From: Galeruca laticollis
Lineage: Eukaryota > Arthropoda > Insecta > Coleoptera > Chrysomelidae
Direction of reading: 5' to 3'
Length of the DNA: 64,000 nt
Assembly: GCA_963921935.1 (NCBI GenBank)
Contig: OY998175.1
Coordinates: forward strand, 206,476,655 to 206,540,654
Shown: positions 23,141-36,151 of the stretch, piece after piece
How positions within the stretch are numbered: position 1 is the stretch's first letter
Layout of the letters: every line of letters begins with the position of its first letter
The notes under the pieces: model-generated
Told to the model about the DNA's origin: nothing
What the model saw: the letters and a program-made list of their open reading frames with translations, nothing else
The model's database searches: none
Program-made: the position numbers and the translations under genes

Positions 23141-24253
23141 CTTAATTTTCGATTTTTTGTTTATTTTTGCTTTTTGTTGCAATGCAGATAGCATAGAGCG
23201 ACCAAAGAAGCGCTTCTTTCATGACAGAAAACGTCGCGATTCTAAAATTTGACCTATTAGTTGGAAACGTGTGGACACGCTACCTTTAGTACTTTTTGTC
23301 GAACGGTTTGCATGAGCCTTTTATCGTTCGGTAAGAATTTGTGTCTGTACCTTACCTTAAATAACCTATTGATGACTGTAATTTTAATAGGCAATCCGGA
23401 TAAATTATATTTTCCCTTTCATAACTGAATTCGAAAGTTTGATTTGATTTTGATTATATCCTCTATGAACGTAGGAGTTTTACAGCCGCATTTCGTACTA
23501 TCACATTTGAAATAACAAATTAAGGCTTAATTTGACTCAGTTTTCATTATAAGATAGTTAGTTGAACCATCAACATCATTTATCTGATTTTCTTATCATT
23601 TCCAAGCTATAATTTTATGACCGAACTTTTTATTTAAAAATGATCCAAGAAGACACGGGTAGATTTATATTTAGAGCGATTTGAGCGAATACAACAAAAA
23701 AAAACTTCGTCAACAATGTCATTTTATCATTCTTAAGAATTATATCACGCCTGTTCTCCGTTGAAATTCCTGATGTAATCAGTATGCGGCTCATAAAACG
23801 TCATCATCACTCTGAGGAAGTAGGTATGCTTCGCATGAGCTGCAACTGAACAATGCTTACTGAATAATATTTCGATATTTCACAGTTTGAATAATTGTAG
23901 TCGAAATATGGATTTTCAGAAAAGTTCGTTTGGTTAATTTGTTAACAAATTTATTATCATGTCAGATGTAATGATACGAGAGATGGATTTGTTTGTAAAG
24001 CTTTGCCCAATCAATCAAAAGTTGTCATTAGAATACTGAAAAAAGAGAACGTAAAATATGTACTGGGTGTCTCAAATTCGATGCATATCATTGGGAACTC
24101 GAAATCGGCAAGAGAAACGGTTAAATCGTGGCAAAGTTGGGGGGACAATATAATTAGAATCGATCATATCTCAAATATTCTTCTTAATTTTTTTGTATAG
24201 GCATCTAAAGTGATACCAAAAAATAGTTAACATTCTTTATTGTTAAATATCAT
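23141..24253. other. Intergenic, nothing recognised
   Basis: No motif-bearing frame. A 65-codon frame at 24003-24200 (plus) has no recognisable feature. Confidence 0.5.
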
Positions 24254-24620
24254 GTAGTGATGAGCGATATATCGCTACCGGTGATTTAATCGCCGTTATT
24301 GAAAAATCGCTGATAGCAACGGTTGACTAAAATCGCGAATAATGGCGATTGACAGAAACAGCGATTTTTTAGAATATACGAAATCGCGTCAACTAACATG
24401 CAACACAGCTAATCACTTCACATCGCATTCAGTGAAATAGAGCGAAATGCAGCGTATTTTATTCCAATCGTTCTCGACTCTATCTTCACTCTCCTCACCA
24501 AATGAAGCCACCCACCCACGAAATTCGGATCATCTAAAGTGGTGGCAGGAAAATAAATTTCATTTTCCAACAAAAACTATGTGCTCTACAGGGCCTGGAC
24601 ATTGTAATTACAAAACTACG
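24254..24620 (+). mobile_element. hAT element remnant: ATCGC-rich terminus plus dimerisation-domain scrap
   Basis: TAGTGATGAGCGATATATCGC at 24255 starts a 130-bp stretch with at least seven ATCGC/GCGAT words on both strands, as in hAT subterminal transposase-binding regions. It is followed at 24447-24590 by a frame with DHLKWWQENKFHFP, the signature of the hAT C-terminal dimerisation domain. An internally deleted copy is likely. No matching right terminus was found nearby. Confidence 0.5.
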
Positions 24621-24740
24621 ATATGGATTTCAGCTTATTATCACCAATCATAGATGGCGCAACATTAGTTAGACATGATTGTTAGGCAACAAAGCAAACA
24701 GTAAGCATGTCCGATTGTTCGGTGGCATTGTCAGTCATTT

Positions 24741-25210
24741 GGTGCGTTCTTTTTGACCGAGATCTCAGATCACTTCAGTTAAGGTGATCTGAGATAAAGT
24801 GATGTGAGTAAGCACCAAAAAGAACGACATCTCAATTGAAGCGCGCGATCTGTCGATAGATTTAAATTATACGACAGATTCGTATCAGCATCTAATAATG
24901 TTAATTAATGTATCCATAATTTGTAACAAAAGAAAAATAGATTATGTGTGTTTATTATTTATATGTCAATGGTTAAAACCTTAGATAACCTTGGTTAAAA
25001 CTACATATAAACCAAGCAAATCAAATATTTCTTCATCCCCTCCACTTTATTTCCGACTCAATTCCAACTGATACCCCCTTACAACACATTCAGCATCGGT
25101 GAAGGGGGAGGAAAAATCTCAGCTCACTTAAAGTGAGTAAAACAAAAAGAACGCTCACCTTTCTGATGTGAGCTGAGATTAACTGAGATCTCAGTCAAAA
25201 AGAACGCACC
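24741..25210. mobile_element. MITE with 28-bp terminal inverted repeats, 470 bp
   Basis: The left end GGTGCGTTCTTTTTGACCGA(24741-) pairs with the right end through 27 of 28 positions, both reaching GAGATCTCAG. CAAAAAGAACG recurs internally at about 24816 and 25146. Flanks are TTT and TAA, one change from a 3-bp TWA duplication, which with GG-ended TIRs hints at PIF/Harbinger origin; a HARBI1 fragment lies 1.6 kb away. No coding capacity. Confidence 0.8.
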
Positions 25211-25423
25211 TAATGTCGACCATTTTTTACGAGATAGATAATCTTTAATTTTATTTTGGCTTGTTGTTGTGATTCGTATATTTAATTTTTATTATCGCAA
25301 TAATTTTATTTTTATATCGTAATATACATTTTGTTCTGACTTTAACATAAAAGGTAAGTGTAGATAAGTAGAAATTAAATGATAATACTAATGTTTTGCT
25401 TTGTTTACAGAATTTATTATCAT

Positions 25424-27800
25424 CATGAGAAAAGTGTGTGCTGTATTATCTCGTGTAAATAGTATTTATGTTAATACAGACACAGGATATTATATGTTTC
25501 CACGCCAAGAGTCCTGAGAAATCAGTGGTTACTAAAAATACGGAATCCGGCACTGAATGATTTACCCTACGAGAAACTGAGATATAAATTTGTAGTATGT
25601 GGAGATCACTTTGAAACATCTCAGTTTCAAACCCCTGAAAGAAAAAAACTGAATAGACTAGCTGTACCAACAATATTTTGTTTTAAAAACATTCAATGTT
25701 TGGATACTAATAACATACCTGAATGTGAAATTCCTACACAAGATATAGAACCTCAACCTTCAACATCCAGGTACATCTAGAGCATATTGGGGTTACCAGA
25801 TGGAATCAGCTATCTCCTCGAAAAAAGATTATTTTTAATGAATTAAAAAAAGCCGAAAGGGCCAAAAATTTGGTGAATAAAAGGCTAAAGTGTCGCAAAA
25901 GACTCTTTGCAGGTAAAGAAATTTTAAATGACAGTATGTTTAAATTGTTAGATAATTTATCACCCTCTGCTAAGGTCATAATATTATCCCAATTAAGGAA
26001 TAAAAAAGTTAAAAATATTAAGTAGACTGAGGAAGAAAAAGCACTCTTTTTAGCATTGTATAAATCCGCCCCAAAAGGATATAGGTTCCTTGGAAAAATT
26101 TTGCAAGTCCCTAGTCTACGGACTTTACAGAGGAGTTTCTCAAATTTAAATATAAATACTGGTGTAAACGAACAAATTTTTCAATATTTATCAAATATTT
26201 CAAAAAGTATGAAAGAAATGGAAAAATTTTGTGTAATTTTGTTTGACGAAATTTACCTAATGCCCAATCTAAGTTATAATTTAAAACAGCATAATTGAGG
26301 GGTTAAAAGATGTGAGTAGTGGTCAAACTCAACACGTTGCTGACCATGCACTTGTATTCATGCTAAGGGGAATAAATTACAGGTGGAAGCAACCCTTGGC
26401 ATTTCATTTTGTTAGATCTGGTATAAAAACTCAAAAATTAAAATCCATTTTAATGGAGCTAATAAAAAATGTCCATGAAAGGACTTCATTTCGCATACTG
26501 GCTTCAATTTCTGACCAAGGTTCAGCAAATGTAGCTGCTGTATCTGCACTCAGTGATGGATGTGGTTTCCACGGCAATTTTATATTCAAAGTGGATGGAT
26601 CCACAATCTACCATATTTTTGATCCTCCACATTTAGTAAAATTTTTTGGGAATAATTTTTTAACAAAAAATATCCACTTTGGAGATAAATGGAGTGATTT
26701 GTAAATTTTGTTTAATTTGGATGGTAATAATCCAGATAGCAAAATTTGCAGAAAACTAACAGAAAATCATATTCATCCCGAGGGTAGAACAAAAATGAAA
26801 GTTAAATTTGCCACACAAGTATTTAGTAGGGATGTGTATGCAGCACTTACTTTTGCAGAAAAATGTGGTCAGAAATTTGAAAAAGGTACTGCTGAATTGA
26901 TTTCTTTCATGGACAAATTATTTGACTCCCTAAATACGGTCAAAAATTCTTCTAAAGTATTAAGTCGACCACTAACCGCCACATCTTCGCATAAAGAATT
27001 CTGTGGGGAAGCCATTACTTTTTTAAATAATTTAAAATTTGAAAATAATGGAAAGTTTGTTTGTCCTCCTCACTCTCTAAGGAATTTTTTAATTACAATC
27101 CGCAACGTACAAAATGTATGGAGACGTATGGAAGAATTTGGATTTAAATATCTAGCTACTAGATGTTCAAATCAAGATCCTTTAGAAAACTTTTTTGGAA
27201 TAATTCGGGGTTTGTGTGGACAAAATTCAAGACCAACATGTTCTCAATTTGTAGCAGCTCATAAAACTTGTTTGGTCAATAACTTGATGTCAAAGCTCTA
27301 CAAATTATGAACAAGATGGTACCACATTTTTAATAAATTCTTTAAATCCACTGCCAGACGTTTCAGAAAAAGTTGATACTGTTCATTCAGAAACCCATGC
27401 AGTGGTCTCAAACCCTGAAATTATTCCAAAAATTTTTCACGAGTTGCGTTTCCATACATCTTCATATATTACGGGGTTTATTTGCAGAAAACACTTGACT
27501 AGCAATGATTCTAAAAAATGTAAAGAATATTTTTTAACGCTGGATATTACGGATTCTCATACTTTCATTAAATTGAAAGAGTATGGGAATTTGTTTTATC
27601 CTGCACATTATTTCATCTTGCTGGTCGACAGATTAAAAGAAGAAATTCTCAATTTACTTTTCAATTATATTAATTCGGGTAACATTATGGAGGCATTTAG
27701 TGACAAATTAATAATCAATTTAAACAAGTGTCGGGACCATGAACTACCAAATAGCATTATTATAAAAAAATGTTTTTTTTTATCATGATGAAGTATGTGA
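25424..27800 (+). pseudogene. THAP-domain P-element (THAP9-type) transposase, multiply broken
   Basis: The N-terminal THAP zinc finger is at 25424-25680: MRKVCAVLS, with Arg where the second Cys ligand should be, then FVVCGDHF and AVPTIF; one frameshift lies near 25515. A basic linker and coiled region follow to 26030. TAG at 26024 takes the place of a Trp in front of TEEEKALFLALY. The RNase-H-like core carries VILFDEIYL (first Asp, about 26246), ASISDQGSANVAA (second Asp, about 26512) and NQDPLENFFGIIRG (Glu, about 27180). A stop at 26296 and a gap at 26704 interrupt it. The C-terminal part runs 27402-27788. P-type transposases cut DNA and need GTP; this copy is dead. Terminal inverted repeats were not identified. 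Confidence 0.9.
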
Positions 27801-30800
27801 TTACCATTGTGAACAGAAAAATGTATGGTAAAGATAAAAGACTAAATGGCATGTCGACAATTTTTTGTACCTTTTCATTCGTAAAAAAAAAGTATAAAAT
27901 ATTGATACTGTTTTCATTTATTACCTAAACTTCATACATTATAAAGATTTATGCAGGTCAAAAAAATTAGATTTATTATATTAAAAGGTATACATTATTA
28001 AATATAATTAAGTTTAATATCAATTATTATATTATACATTTTGATACAATAAATATTCGCTCTTGAGTTGGATTTATACATAAAAAAATTATTGCCTGCA
28101 TCAATCTTAATAATGTATGAAGTATATTTCACTAATTTAAAGGGTTATTAATGTTCTGTGGTAATAACCAAAGAAGGTGTTCTGTGAAAGGAAGTATTTA
28201 ACCAAATTGTAATTCATGCAACCATTATAACATTTAGTACTAATCACCAATATCAGATGGCGCTGAAACTCATTACAATTTTATGATCATGTAATGTCAC
28301 TTCTTCTTTGGGGGTGTTCTGTGGTGCTCTAGTTTCTTCAGTTCATTGCGAAAGGTTGTATTCTAAGGCTGGTCAGGTCCTAAATGAACGTAGAACACGA
28401 TTAAGTGACAGATAATCTCAAATGTTCTTATTTTTAAATGCAAATTACAAATATAGCAAATAATTGTCTTTTATAGGTAGCAACTGTTTTTTAAATGCCA
28501 AAAATTTCTTTGTTTCTATCAATATATTATATACAGCGTGTTCACGGATGGGCCATCCTATAGGTTAAAAATGTTTAAATATTAGTTTTAGTGAAAAATG
28601 TCATTCTTGATAAAAAGTGTTACTTGTTCTGAAACCCCATACATTGAAATGAAATTCAAGTTTTTCAAAACCCGTCTCATTTTATAGCCAGTTTTATGAA
28701 AACCGTATGAGTTTTTGCACTAAGTTCAAAAATGATGTATTAATATAGTGAGTGACGTTTACGATGTACCAAAAGTAACTGTCAACTTTTATAAATAATT
28801 TTCAAATTGTCATTCTTTAAGAAATATTTGACAACAACGGTTGTGCTCTAATTTGTTTTAGCAGATGATTTTCAAGTGTATTTCACAAGCATTCAATAAT
28901 TTCATTTTGAATTTTTGGTCTCAGATATCTTGTTGATCTTAGAAACAAAACCGCATGATTTTGAATGAAAATTATTGTTAAATATATAATTTAAAACAGT
29001 TAATCGAATAAAATATAAGAATAAATGAAAACAAAATTTGACAAATAAACAAAAATACCTTTGGACATATCCAAAACTTACTACAATATTTGATCATATC
29101 GGGCAAGAAGTTGTACAACAGACAGGAACTTTCCAAGGTGCCCTTTGTCACTGAAGTTATCTCGATGTGTTTTAAAAGCCAAATAATTCTTTGCTATGGT
29201 AAGTATGACATTGAATAATCTTCGAAGAGCCATTTTCCAAAATGACTGTTCTTTATGAATTTTATCTTGAGGTTCATTGTTTTACGAAATGGCTAAGAAG
29301 TACACAGATCTTCGGCCCTCATATACTAAGAAAACTAACTTTTTTTCAAATTATCAGAAGGGAAAGTACACCAACCAAAAAGTTGGGGTCAATAAATTTG
29401 GGAGTAATGGAAAAACACTGGCCATTGCATTAAATGGACATGGGTCACTATCCTGGTAGATGTACGAGGTGATATAACTTCTGTAAAGAGACAAAGTGGC
29501 TGGAAATCTACCACCGTTGGAAAGACATGTATAGATGAGTCGATAATTTTTTTTTGATGTGGCTGATAAAATGTTCAATGCCATTCGAAACCCAACTATA
29601 ATGCATTCTTCTTCCCGAAGCGAATTTCTCTATGTTAATGAAGTAACTTTCAACGCAAAAACAAACCTTCCTCAAATATTATTTAACAACTGCACAAATG
29701 TTACTTCTAATTTGAATGGCAGTGCTGCTGGTACTTGAATTATAACGATTTTTTCTGCATAAAGTACTTCCAATTCCGAGCTGTCAAAATTTGAAAATTT
29801 TGAATGTTATTTGTTTCACGACGTAGGTAGGTACGTGCACAAAAAGAAAAAAATAGATGCTTCTTTCAACGGGTTAAGAACCCGAGTTAATAATTTCAGA
29901 GAAAAAATTCTCAAAATCATGCAACAACGACAAAAAGTGTTTCTAATGGTCGTAGAAAAAGTATAATGTATAATGAACATGAAATGACTCATTTCCCACT
30001 CGTAGGTTTATGAAATTTTGTGCCACTCGCTATGCTTGTACTACAAAATTTCATATACCTATTCGTGGGAAATGTATTTCATTCCATTGTCATTGTAGAA
30101 TATTCTATTTTGATGCCTACCGAGTGAGATACTCCTCTGGAATTAAGGGGAGAACATTGGTTTATACTGGGATGGTTAGGAGGAAAGAGGGAGCATAAAT
30201 AACATTAGATTGAATTAAAAAAAAACATCAAAACGAGCAGCATGGAAATTGTAAATACTCGTCAGATTCGAAGATAACTCTATAAAGATATGCAAGGGAA
30301 AGGGTAAAAATAAAAAATTGAATCAAGAATAAACAACTGATAACACGAAGTATAAACTCAATGTGCATTTCCTTAAAAAATGAAAATCAGAAAAAAGTTT
30401 GTATCACTTACGTTGTCCTCTATTTCAGTAAGAATATAGGATATGATGTAAAATATATTAAGAAGTTTAAAACCAATTTTATTGGGAATTGCCAACGACT
30501 GAATGCCGCCTTAACTGTTGAAGTTGTAGATAGCCTCGTAAATATAAAAGAGAGAATGTTCCCTTTTCGATTTCTTGCTGAGAATCATTTTCTGAAACAT
30601 CGAGATACTTTGTATAAACCCATCTTCTGTAACAATTAATAACCCGACTACGAGAGACATTTATTACAAAATGCTGAGAACCAGAATGCAAATTCGACTT
30701 TTCGTTAATGATAAATGTAAATTGGTGTATACCTAAACGATTTTATCAGAGTATTATTTGAATAATAAAAGGAATCGGATCCAAATTCTTGAATTTTAAT

Positions 30801-31299
30801 CAACCAATCGAAAGTGATTAATAATTAATAACTTCAGATTGATTTATACTATTTATATAGACGTATCTTGAGAGATTAATTAAAGAATGGTAGAAATCTA
30901 GTAACAACTCTAAGAATTTAAATCTCACTTGAAAAAAACGCATTTAAAAACGAACAAAAGTAGGAAAAGGAAACGTTAGCAATATATTTATAGTCTGTAT
31001 TCAAGGCAATTCATAATAAGGAAAAGTGGAACTCTGCACACAACACCAGGTTTTACACATTTCAATGTGAAAAATTCGTATTCTAAACAATAACCAACTA
31101 TATTTCCAATCTACTAAGCTTATAAATCCCAAAATATTCCTACTATAGCGGCCGACGAGTAAAGATCGATCAAGTATTATTAGTTTTTGCTACGTGTTTC
31201 TTTGGATTGTAATTAGCAATGCATTATGCATGTGATAATAACTTGTGAGGCAGCCAATAAAAAACTTTACCAGTGTATCTATTCAAGAAATAAGCAGTG
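27801..31299. other. AT-rich intergenic region with one foldback
   Basis: No coding feature is recognised. Contents are a foldback at 29980-30083 and GTTCTGT words repeated at 28151, 28178 and 28316. Confidence 0.5.
29980..30083. repeat. Imperfect inverted repeat, about 41-bp arms
   Basis: The left arm (29980-30021) contains CATTTCCCACTCGTAGG and ATGAAATTTTGT. The right arm (30042-30083) contains ACAAAATTTCATATACCT and CGTGGGAAATG. The 20-bp loop is GCCACTCGCTATGCTTGTAC. Confidence 0.85.
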
Positions 31300-31409
31300 G
31301 CGTAACATCTTCGTTCGTGGGTAAGTGACTGTTACTCACCTACTTCCCCCGATAAACCTGGAATACCACTCTTGGTGTAAAGATTTTGGTATCCAGAATC
31401 ACGCACAAA

Positions 31410-32500
31410 ATGTCATTATCTACCTCATCTCATCAACCAACTACATCAACTCATAATAATTTTGTCAACTCTTCTTCTCAATGCATTCATCCAAATGCAC
31501 TTAATGTCACTTCCCCTCCCAATCCAAAATCCTACGTAGTGGCAACACTCACTAAACCCCCTCCTCCATCCTTTCCCAAGAGAGAACAAGCGATGATCAT
31601 GCATTCAATTCCAAACACGGTTCTTTTCGAATACATCAAAGCTATTGGTAACATTGTATCAGCCAAAAATATAACTTTTGACTCTAGGATTACAAATAAT
31701 CGCATCTGCTTATATCTCTCTTCTATCGCCATCGTAGATGATCTCCTTAAATCAAATCCTATCGTGCTGATAATCTCTACTTCTATCACAATTAGAAGAC
31801 TTATTACTCCTGCTAAACGAATCCTAATCTCCAATGTAAGTCCGTCCGTCCCTCATTCGGTAATTGAATCAGCTCTCAAAGAACATGGTTTTGAACTAGC
31901 CTCACCAGTTTCGTTCGTAAAATGTGGTGCCACCGGTGATGAATATTCACATATCATGAGTTTTAAAGGAATCTCCTACGTAATACCTAACAGTGACAGT
32001 TTTAATATTCAAACATCTCTTCCAGTCTCATATGAAAATACGCAATATCGAATATTTATATCTACTGATAGACTAGAGTGTTTTAAATGCAAACAAACTG
32101 GACATACTGCCGATACCTGCTCAAGTGTACCCAATGCCCCTGACATCCAACAACAGCTATCAAACCCTTCTACTAGCTCCTCCTCCAATCATAATCCACC
32201 TCTCTCTACTCCATCTTCACAACCCACACCCCAACCCATTAAAGAAAAACCCACAATTGATTCTCAGATATCACTTTATTTAACTCAGCCCATCAATCTG
32301 GTCAAAAAAGAATTCGCTCTAATGACAGTCACCTTGATTCTTCACTCAAACTTTCACCTGTTTCAACGCCTGTACCTGCGCAAGAGACTAGTGAAATACA
32401 AATACCAAAATATACAGCACCCCAAGATATCCCCAAACATGCTAAGAAAAGAACCAAGATTTTCGCCTCCCAAGACAACAAATTGAGCCCTAATGCCCTT
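31410..32500 (+). pseudogene. I-type LINE ORF1, first part (gag-like)
   Basis: Start taken at the ATG for MSLSTSSHQ (31410); an upstream in-frame ATG at 31386 is also possible. A Ser/Thr/Pro-rich N-terminus, a globular region (about residues 55-230) and one zinc knuckle CFKCKQTGHTADTC (about 32082) are followed by a low-complexity Ser/Pro tail. A frameshift near 32315 moves the tail to another frame, which then continues to PNAL at the insertion point. The remaining C-terminus is at 37735-38052. Confidence 0.8.
32487..32500. repeat. Target-site duplication, left copy (LOA-like insertion)
   Basis: GCCCTAATGCCCTT; the partner at 37721-37734 differs by one base. Confidence 0.85.
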
Positions 32501-32651
32501 CTGTATCTGTGAAAGTTGGAAGGGTGGGTAGACCCCACAGCACGTAGGCAACAATTGGTCCATTGTGCATCCTTCTGAGGTTCAAAACTTCCTTCTTGCT
32601 CGTCATCCAGCCTACTTCTTTGGAGTAGGCGATAACGTCGCCTGAATTAAG

Positions 32652-33742
32652 TTACCTCATACTGGTGTGTGTTAGCTTGTGCTCGCCGAATACATGAAAC
32701 CTAAGATGAGAGAGTGTCTGACATTTGCAAAGAGTGTGCTCGACAGTCTCATCTTCTTGCTCACATCCTCTACAAAGTGGGGTGTCAGAGAGACCCAGTC
32801 TGTGGAGGTGTTTTCGTAGGTAGCAGTGATCAGTCAGAATACACGTGGCTGTTCGTAGGTTCCGCTTATTCATAGTCACGTATTTTTTGGCTACTTTTCT
32901 GTCCGGATATTGTAGCAGTTCCTTGGCAAACCTGCAGCCTTCTGCGTCGTCCCATCTACCATTAAACTTATCAAGGGAGTGTTCGGGTAATAGGTCGGCC
33001 GTCGCTGACGCCGATAGACCAATGAAAGTGCCAGGTCCCGAAAGCTTTTGGGAGGCTGCCTTCCTGGCTAGCGAGTCTGCAATACGGTTTCTTTTCTATT
33101 TCTCATGGCCTTTATTCCAGCCTAAAGTGACCGTGTTGTTGTTACAGGCTTCGATTAAGGCCATGTGACATTCTAGTACTAGGCCTGATGTAATACGTAG
33201 TCTGTTCAGGGCTAGTAGTGTTTGTCTACTGTCCGTAAGGATGTATATGTTATTACCTGTGGCTTTTCTCTTGGCAATCTCTTTTGCAGCGATGCAGATA
33301 GCAGTGAGCTCTGTTTGAACAACACTTGCATTGCAGCCCATTGCCCATTTTATGTTTAGATTCAGGGGTCTGGAGAAAATTCCACATCCTTAGCAGACAT
33401 TTGATTTAGACCCATCTGTGAAGATGCGGATTGCATCTTCTTCCGTTAGGTCTTGTACGTTGTTTTTAAAGATAACCTTGTAGGGCCTGTGGAAGGCATA
33501 TCGCGGTGGAATCGAGTCCGTATTGGTCTGCAGCAGTGGGACCTACCTGAGGGCGTCATGCCACAAGTTACGTCTCAGTTTAACGAATCCTACATCAGGT
33601 TGTATACCGGTAGAGCGTAGACGTGTCATGATCATCAAAACAACCTCCTTGATGTATATGTCAAGGAAAAGAGACCGAGGATTACCTCCATAGCTCTTGT
33701 TGGTGTAGTTCTCATGCCTCCTGTAGTGTTGAGGCATGCTGT
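32652..33742 (-). pseudogene. LOA-like ORF2: RNase H and C-terminal Cys/His motif
   Basis: RNase H spans about 33090-33440: IRIFTDGSKS (first Asp), VVQTELTAI (Glu), ILTDSRQTLLAL (Asp) and LGWNKGHEK (His). A TAA interrupts it just after NVC (about 33390). The C-terminal CRGCEQEDETVEHTLCKC zinc motif is at about 32725-32780. RNase H would remove the RNA strand during insertion. Confidence 0.85.
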
Positions 33743-35227
33743 TCATTGGGTTTTATCCAGTTTACGAACGACTGTCAGCTGGTTTGCTTTAGCTCCCCAG
33801 GCAATCGCGCCGTACGTTAGCATAGGTCTGATGATGGCAGTGTAGATCCAGGCAGCAACCCTAGGTGACATTCCCCAGGTGCGGCCGATGGTTCTACGAC
33901 ACAGCTCATAAGAAATATATGCTTTTTTAACCCTGTTTTCTGAGTGAGAGTTCCATGTTAACTTACTGTCAAAGGTGACCCCCAAATATTTCACCTTCGA
34001 AGAGAAATTAAGTTTGGTATCTAGGAGCTTTGGGGCTTGATGTTTTGCAAGCTTTCTTTTTTTCGTGAAAAGAACCATCTCCGTCTTTCTTGGATTCATT
34101 GACAGCGAATGGTCTCTGCACCATTGTTCAATGATATTGAGGTCCTCTTGCATTAAAGAGCAGAGTGTATCCTCGAATCTTCTTGTTAACAGAATCACTA
34201 GGTCATCTGCGTATGCTATTGTGTAAAAGTTGGTTTCGTTGAGGTGGCTGGCCAAGGAGTCTACGAACATGTTCCACAGTAGTGGCGAGAGCACCCCTCC
34301 CTGTGGACAACCTCTTACAACCAAGCCTCTGATGGTTACATCATCCACACTGATTTTTATTGCTCTTTTTGAGAGCATGTTATATATCCAGCCATTTATG
34401 GTTTGGGGGATATCCATGTTGGAAAGTGCATTTGTTATTTTAGGGTATGTGGTTCTATCAAATGCTCCTTCTATGTCTATGAATACACCCAAGGTGGACT
34501 CCTTATTTTCCAACGATCTCTCGATGCGGCCCGCTACGAGATGAAGAGCCGAATCGGTGGATTTCCCTGGAGTGTGTGCATGTTGATTTGGATGCAGTGG
34601 ATTTCGTGTTATCACCACATCTCTTATGTATCGTTCGCACAGCCTCTCCAAAGTCTCCATTGAAAACGATGTGAAGCTGATGGGTCGATATTCTTTCGGG
34701 ATGGAATGGTCCATTCTTCCTGGTTTTGGTATGAACACGACTTTGACTTCTCTCCAACCTTTTGGAATATACCTCAGTGCCAGTGAGGATCTGAGGATTC
34801 CTACCAGGTGCGGCATTAGGTGATCCAGGCCCCACTGAAGTAGGGCTGGATAAATGCCGTCTGTTCCCGGGGATTTAAAGGGGGAGAAACTTGAGATGGC
34901 CCACCTCAGTCTGTCCGAGTCGACGATCTGTCGTGATATACGCCAGTCATCGTCCGTCGGGTGATGATTATCCTCATCCTCCCAGGCTGCCGAATTTGTG
35001 ATTTTGGAGTCCGGGAAGTGAGTTGACATCAATAATCGAAGGCTTTCCTTTAGGTTGGAAGTTTTTGTGCCATCCTCTCTGGTTAGTATACCGATATGAC
35101 GGTGGGGATCTTTTGAGAGGGCTTTTTGGAGTCTAGCTGCTTGGGGGAAATCCTCGATTTCCGCGCAATAGATTCTCCATGCTTCTCTTTGTTTTTGTCT
35201 GAGGACTTTTTTATACTCCTTGAGGTG
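33743..35227 (-). pseudogene. LOA-like ORF2: reverse transcriptase
   Basis: A single open frame of 429 codons (33743-35032) holds the whole RT palm: FKSPGTDGIYPALLQWGL, KEYRPISFTSF, VFIDIEGAFDRTTYPKI (motif A), CPQGGVLSPLLWNMF (motif B) and IAYADDLVILLT (motif C). The same frame extends upstream to the endonuclease but for stops near 35243 and 35314. This is the best preserved RT in the window and its catalytic residues are intact. Confidence 0.9.
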
Positions 35228-36151
35228 AGACTTGTATAAGTTCTAATCCTCATCGAGTCTGGTTGTTTTAGCCTTATTAAAGGATTTCCTCGCCGTTCCC
35301 CTGAGCTGGTCAATCTAATTGCACCTCCAGGGAATGGAGGATCCATCAAGATCGACCCGCCTGAGTGGGCAAGACATCTTATAGGCATTAATTATGATGT
35401 TTTGGGTGGTTTTATAATACATTTCCAAATCTCCTTTATTGTTGGGCAGCACATCCTCTACTCCTCGCAGATCCCCTTTCAAACAGTGGACATATTTTTT
35501 CCTGTCCGTTTTCCTGGGGTCGCGAGTCATTGTAGAGGTTGTGAGCGCTAGTTTTATTTCGAATTTTATCCAGCGGTGGTCCGACATTGAAATATCGTCA
35601 GATACATGCCAGCCGGAGATTATATTCGAAGTGTTTATAGTAGAGAGGGTAATGTCTATTCGCCTTTGACTACGAGAGTAAATAAAAGTTGGTTCAGTAC
35701 CTCTATTTAGAATATAGAGATTCTTTTCAGTTATGTAATCATAGAAAGACTTACCTCTAGTGTTAATATCTTTGCTGCCCCAGCTTATATGGTGAGAGTT
35801 TGAATCGCAGCCTATTACCAGTTCAAGCTTTTGGGTGAGACAGTGTTCCACAAGGTCTTCCAGCTCCTTAGTTGGTGGTGGTTCAGCTGCGTCTGAGGGG
35901 AGGTATGCGGATGTCAGTATTAACACTTCCTTTTGACCTTTATGTGCACATTCAACCTTCACTACCGTTAGGTCGGAGGACGAAAAATGCATCAGTGGGT
36001 AGGTCTTAAAATTCCTAGGGACATATATGGCCGCCCTAGGTTGCTGATTGCTTGGGAAGCTGAAAATTAAACCTTTTGGATTATTTAGACCCATGATTGT
36101 AGTTTGTCTTATCCAGGGTTCTTGGATAAGTGCTATTGTATCCTGCATCAC
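35228..36151 (-). pseudogene. LOA-like ORF2: endonuclease
   Basis: The open frame 35315-36151 shows IALIQEPWI (Glu), AIYVPRNFK, LVIGCDSNSHHISWGS (GCDxNxHH form of the active-site block), RRIDITLS and ISMSDHRWI (SDH). The ORF reads through to the RT frame except for two stop codons (about 35314 and 35243). Confidence 0.88.

Noticed and set aside
28140..28345. CCAAAGAAG / CTTCTTTGG and GTTCTGT words that could be P-element terminal repeats.
   Set aside because: Pairing is weak and spacing differs on the two sides; no matching end is found upstream of the THAP region.
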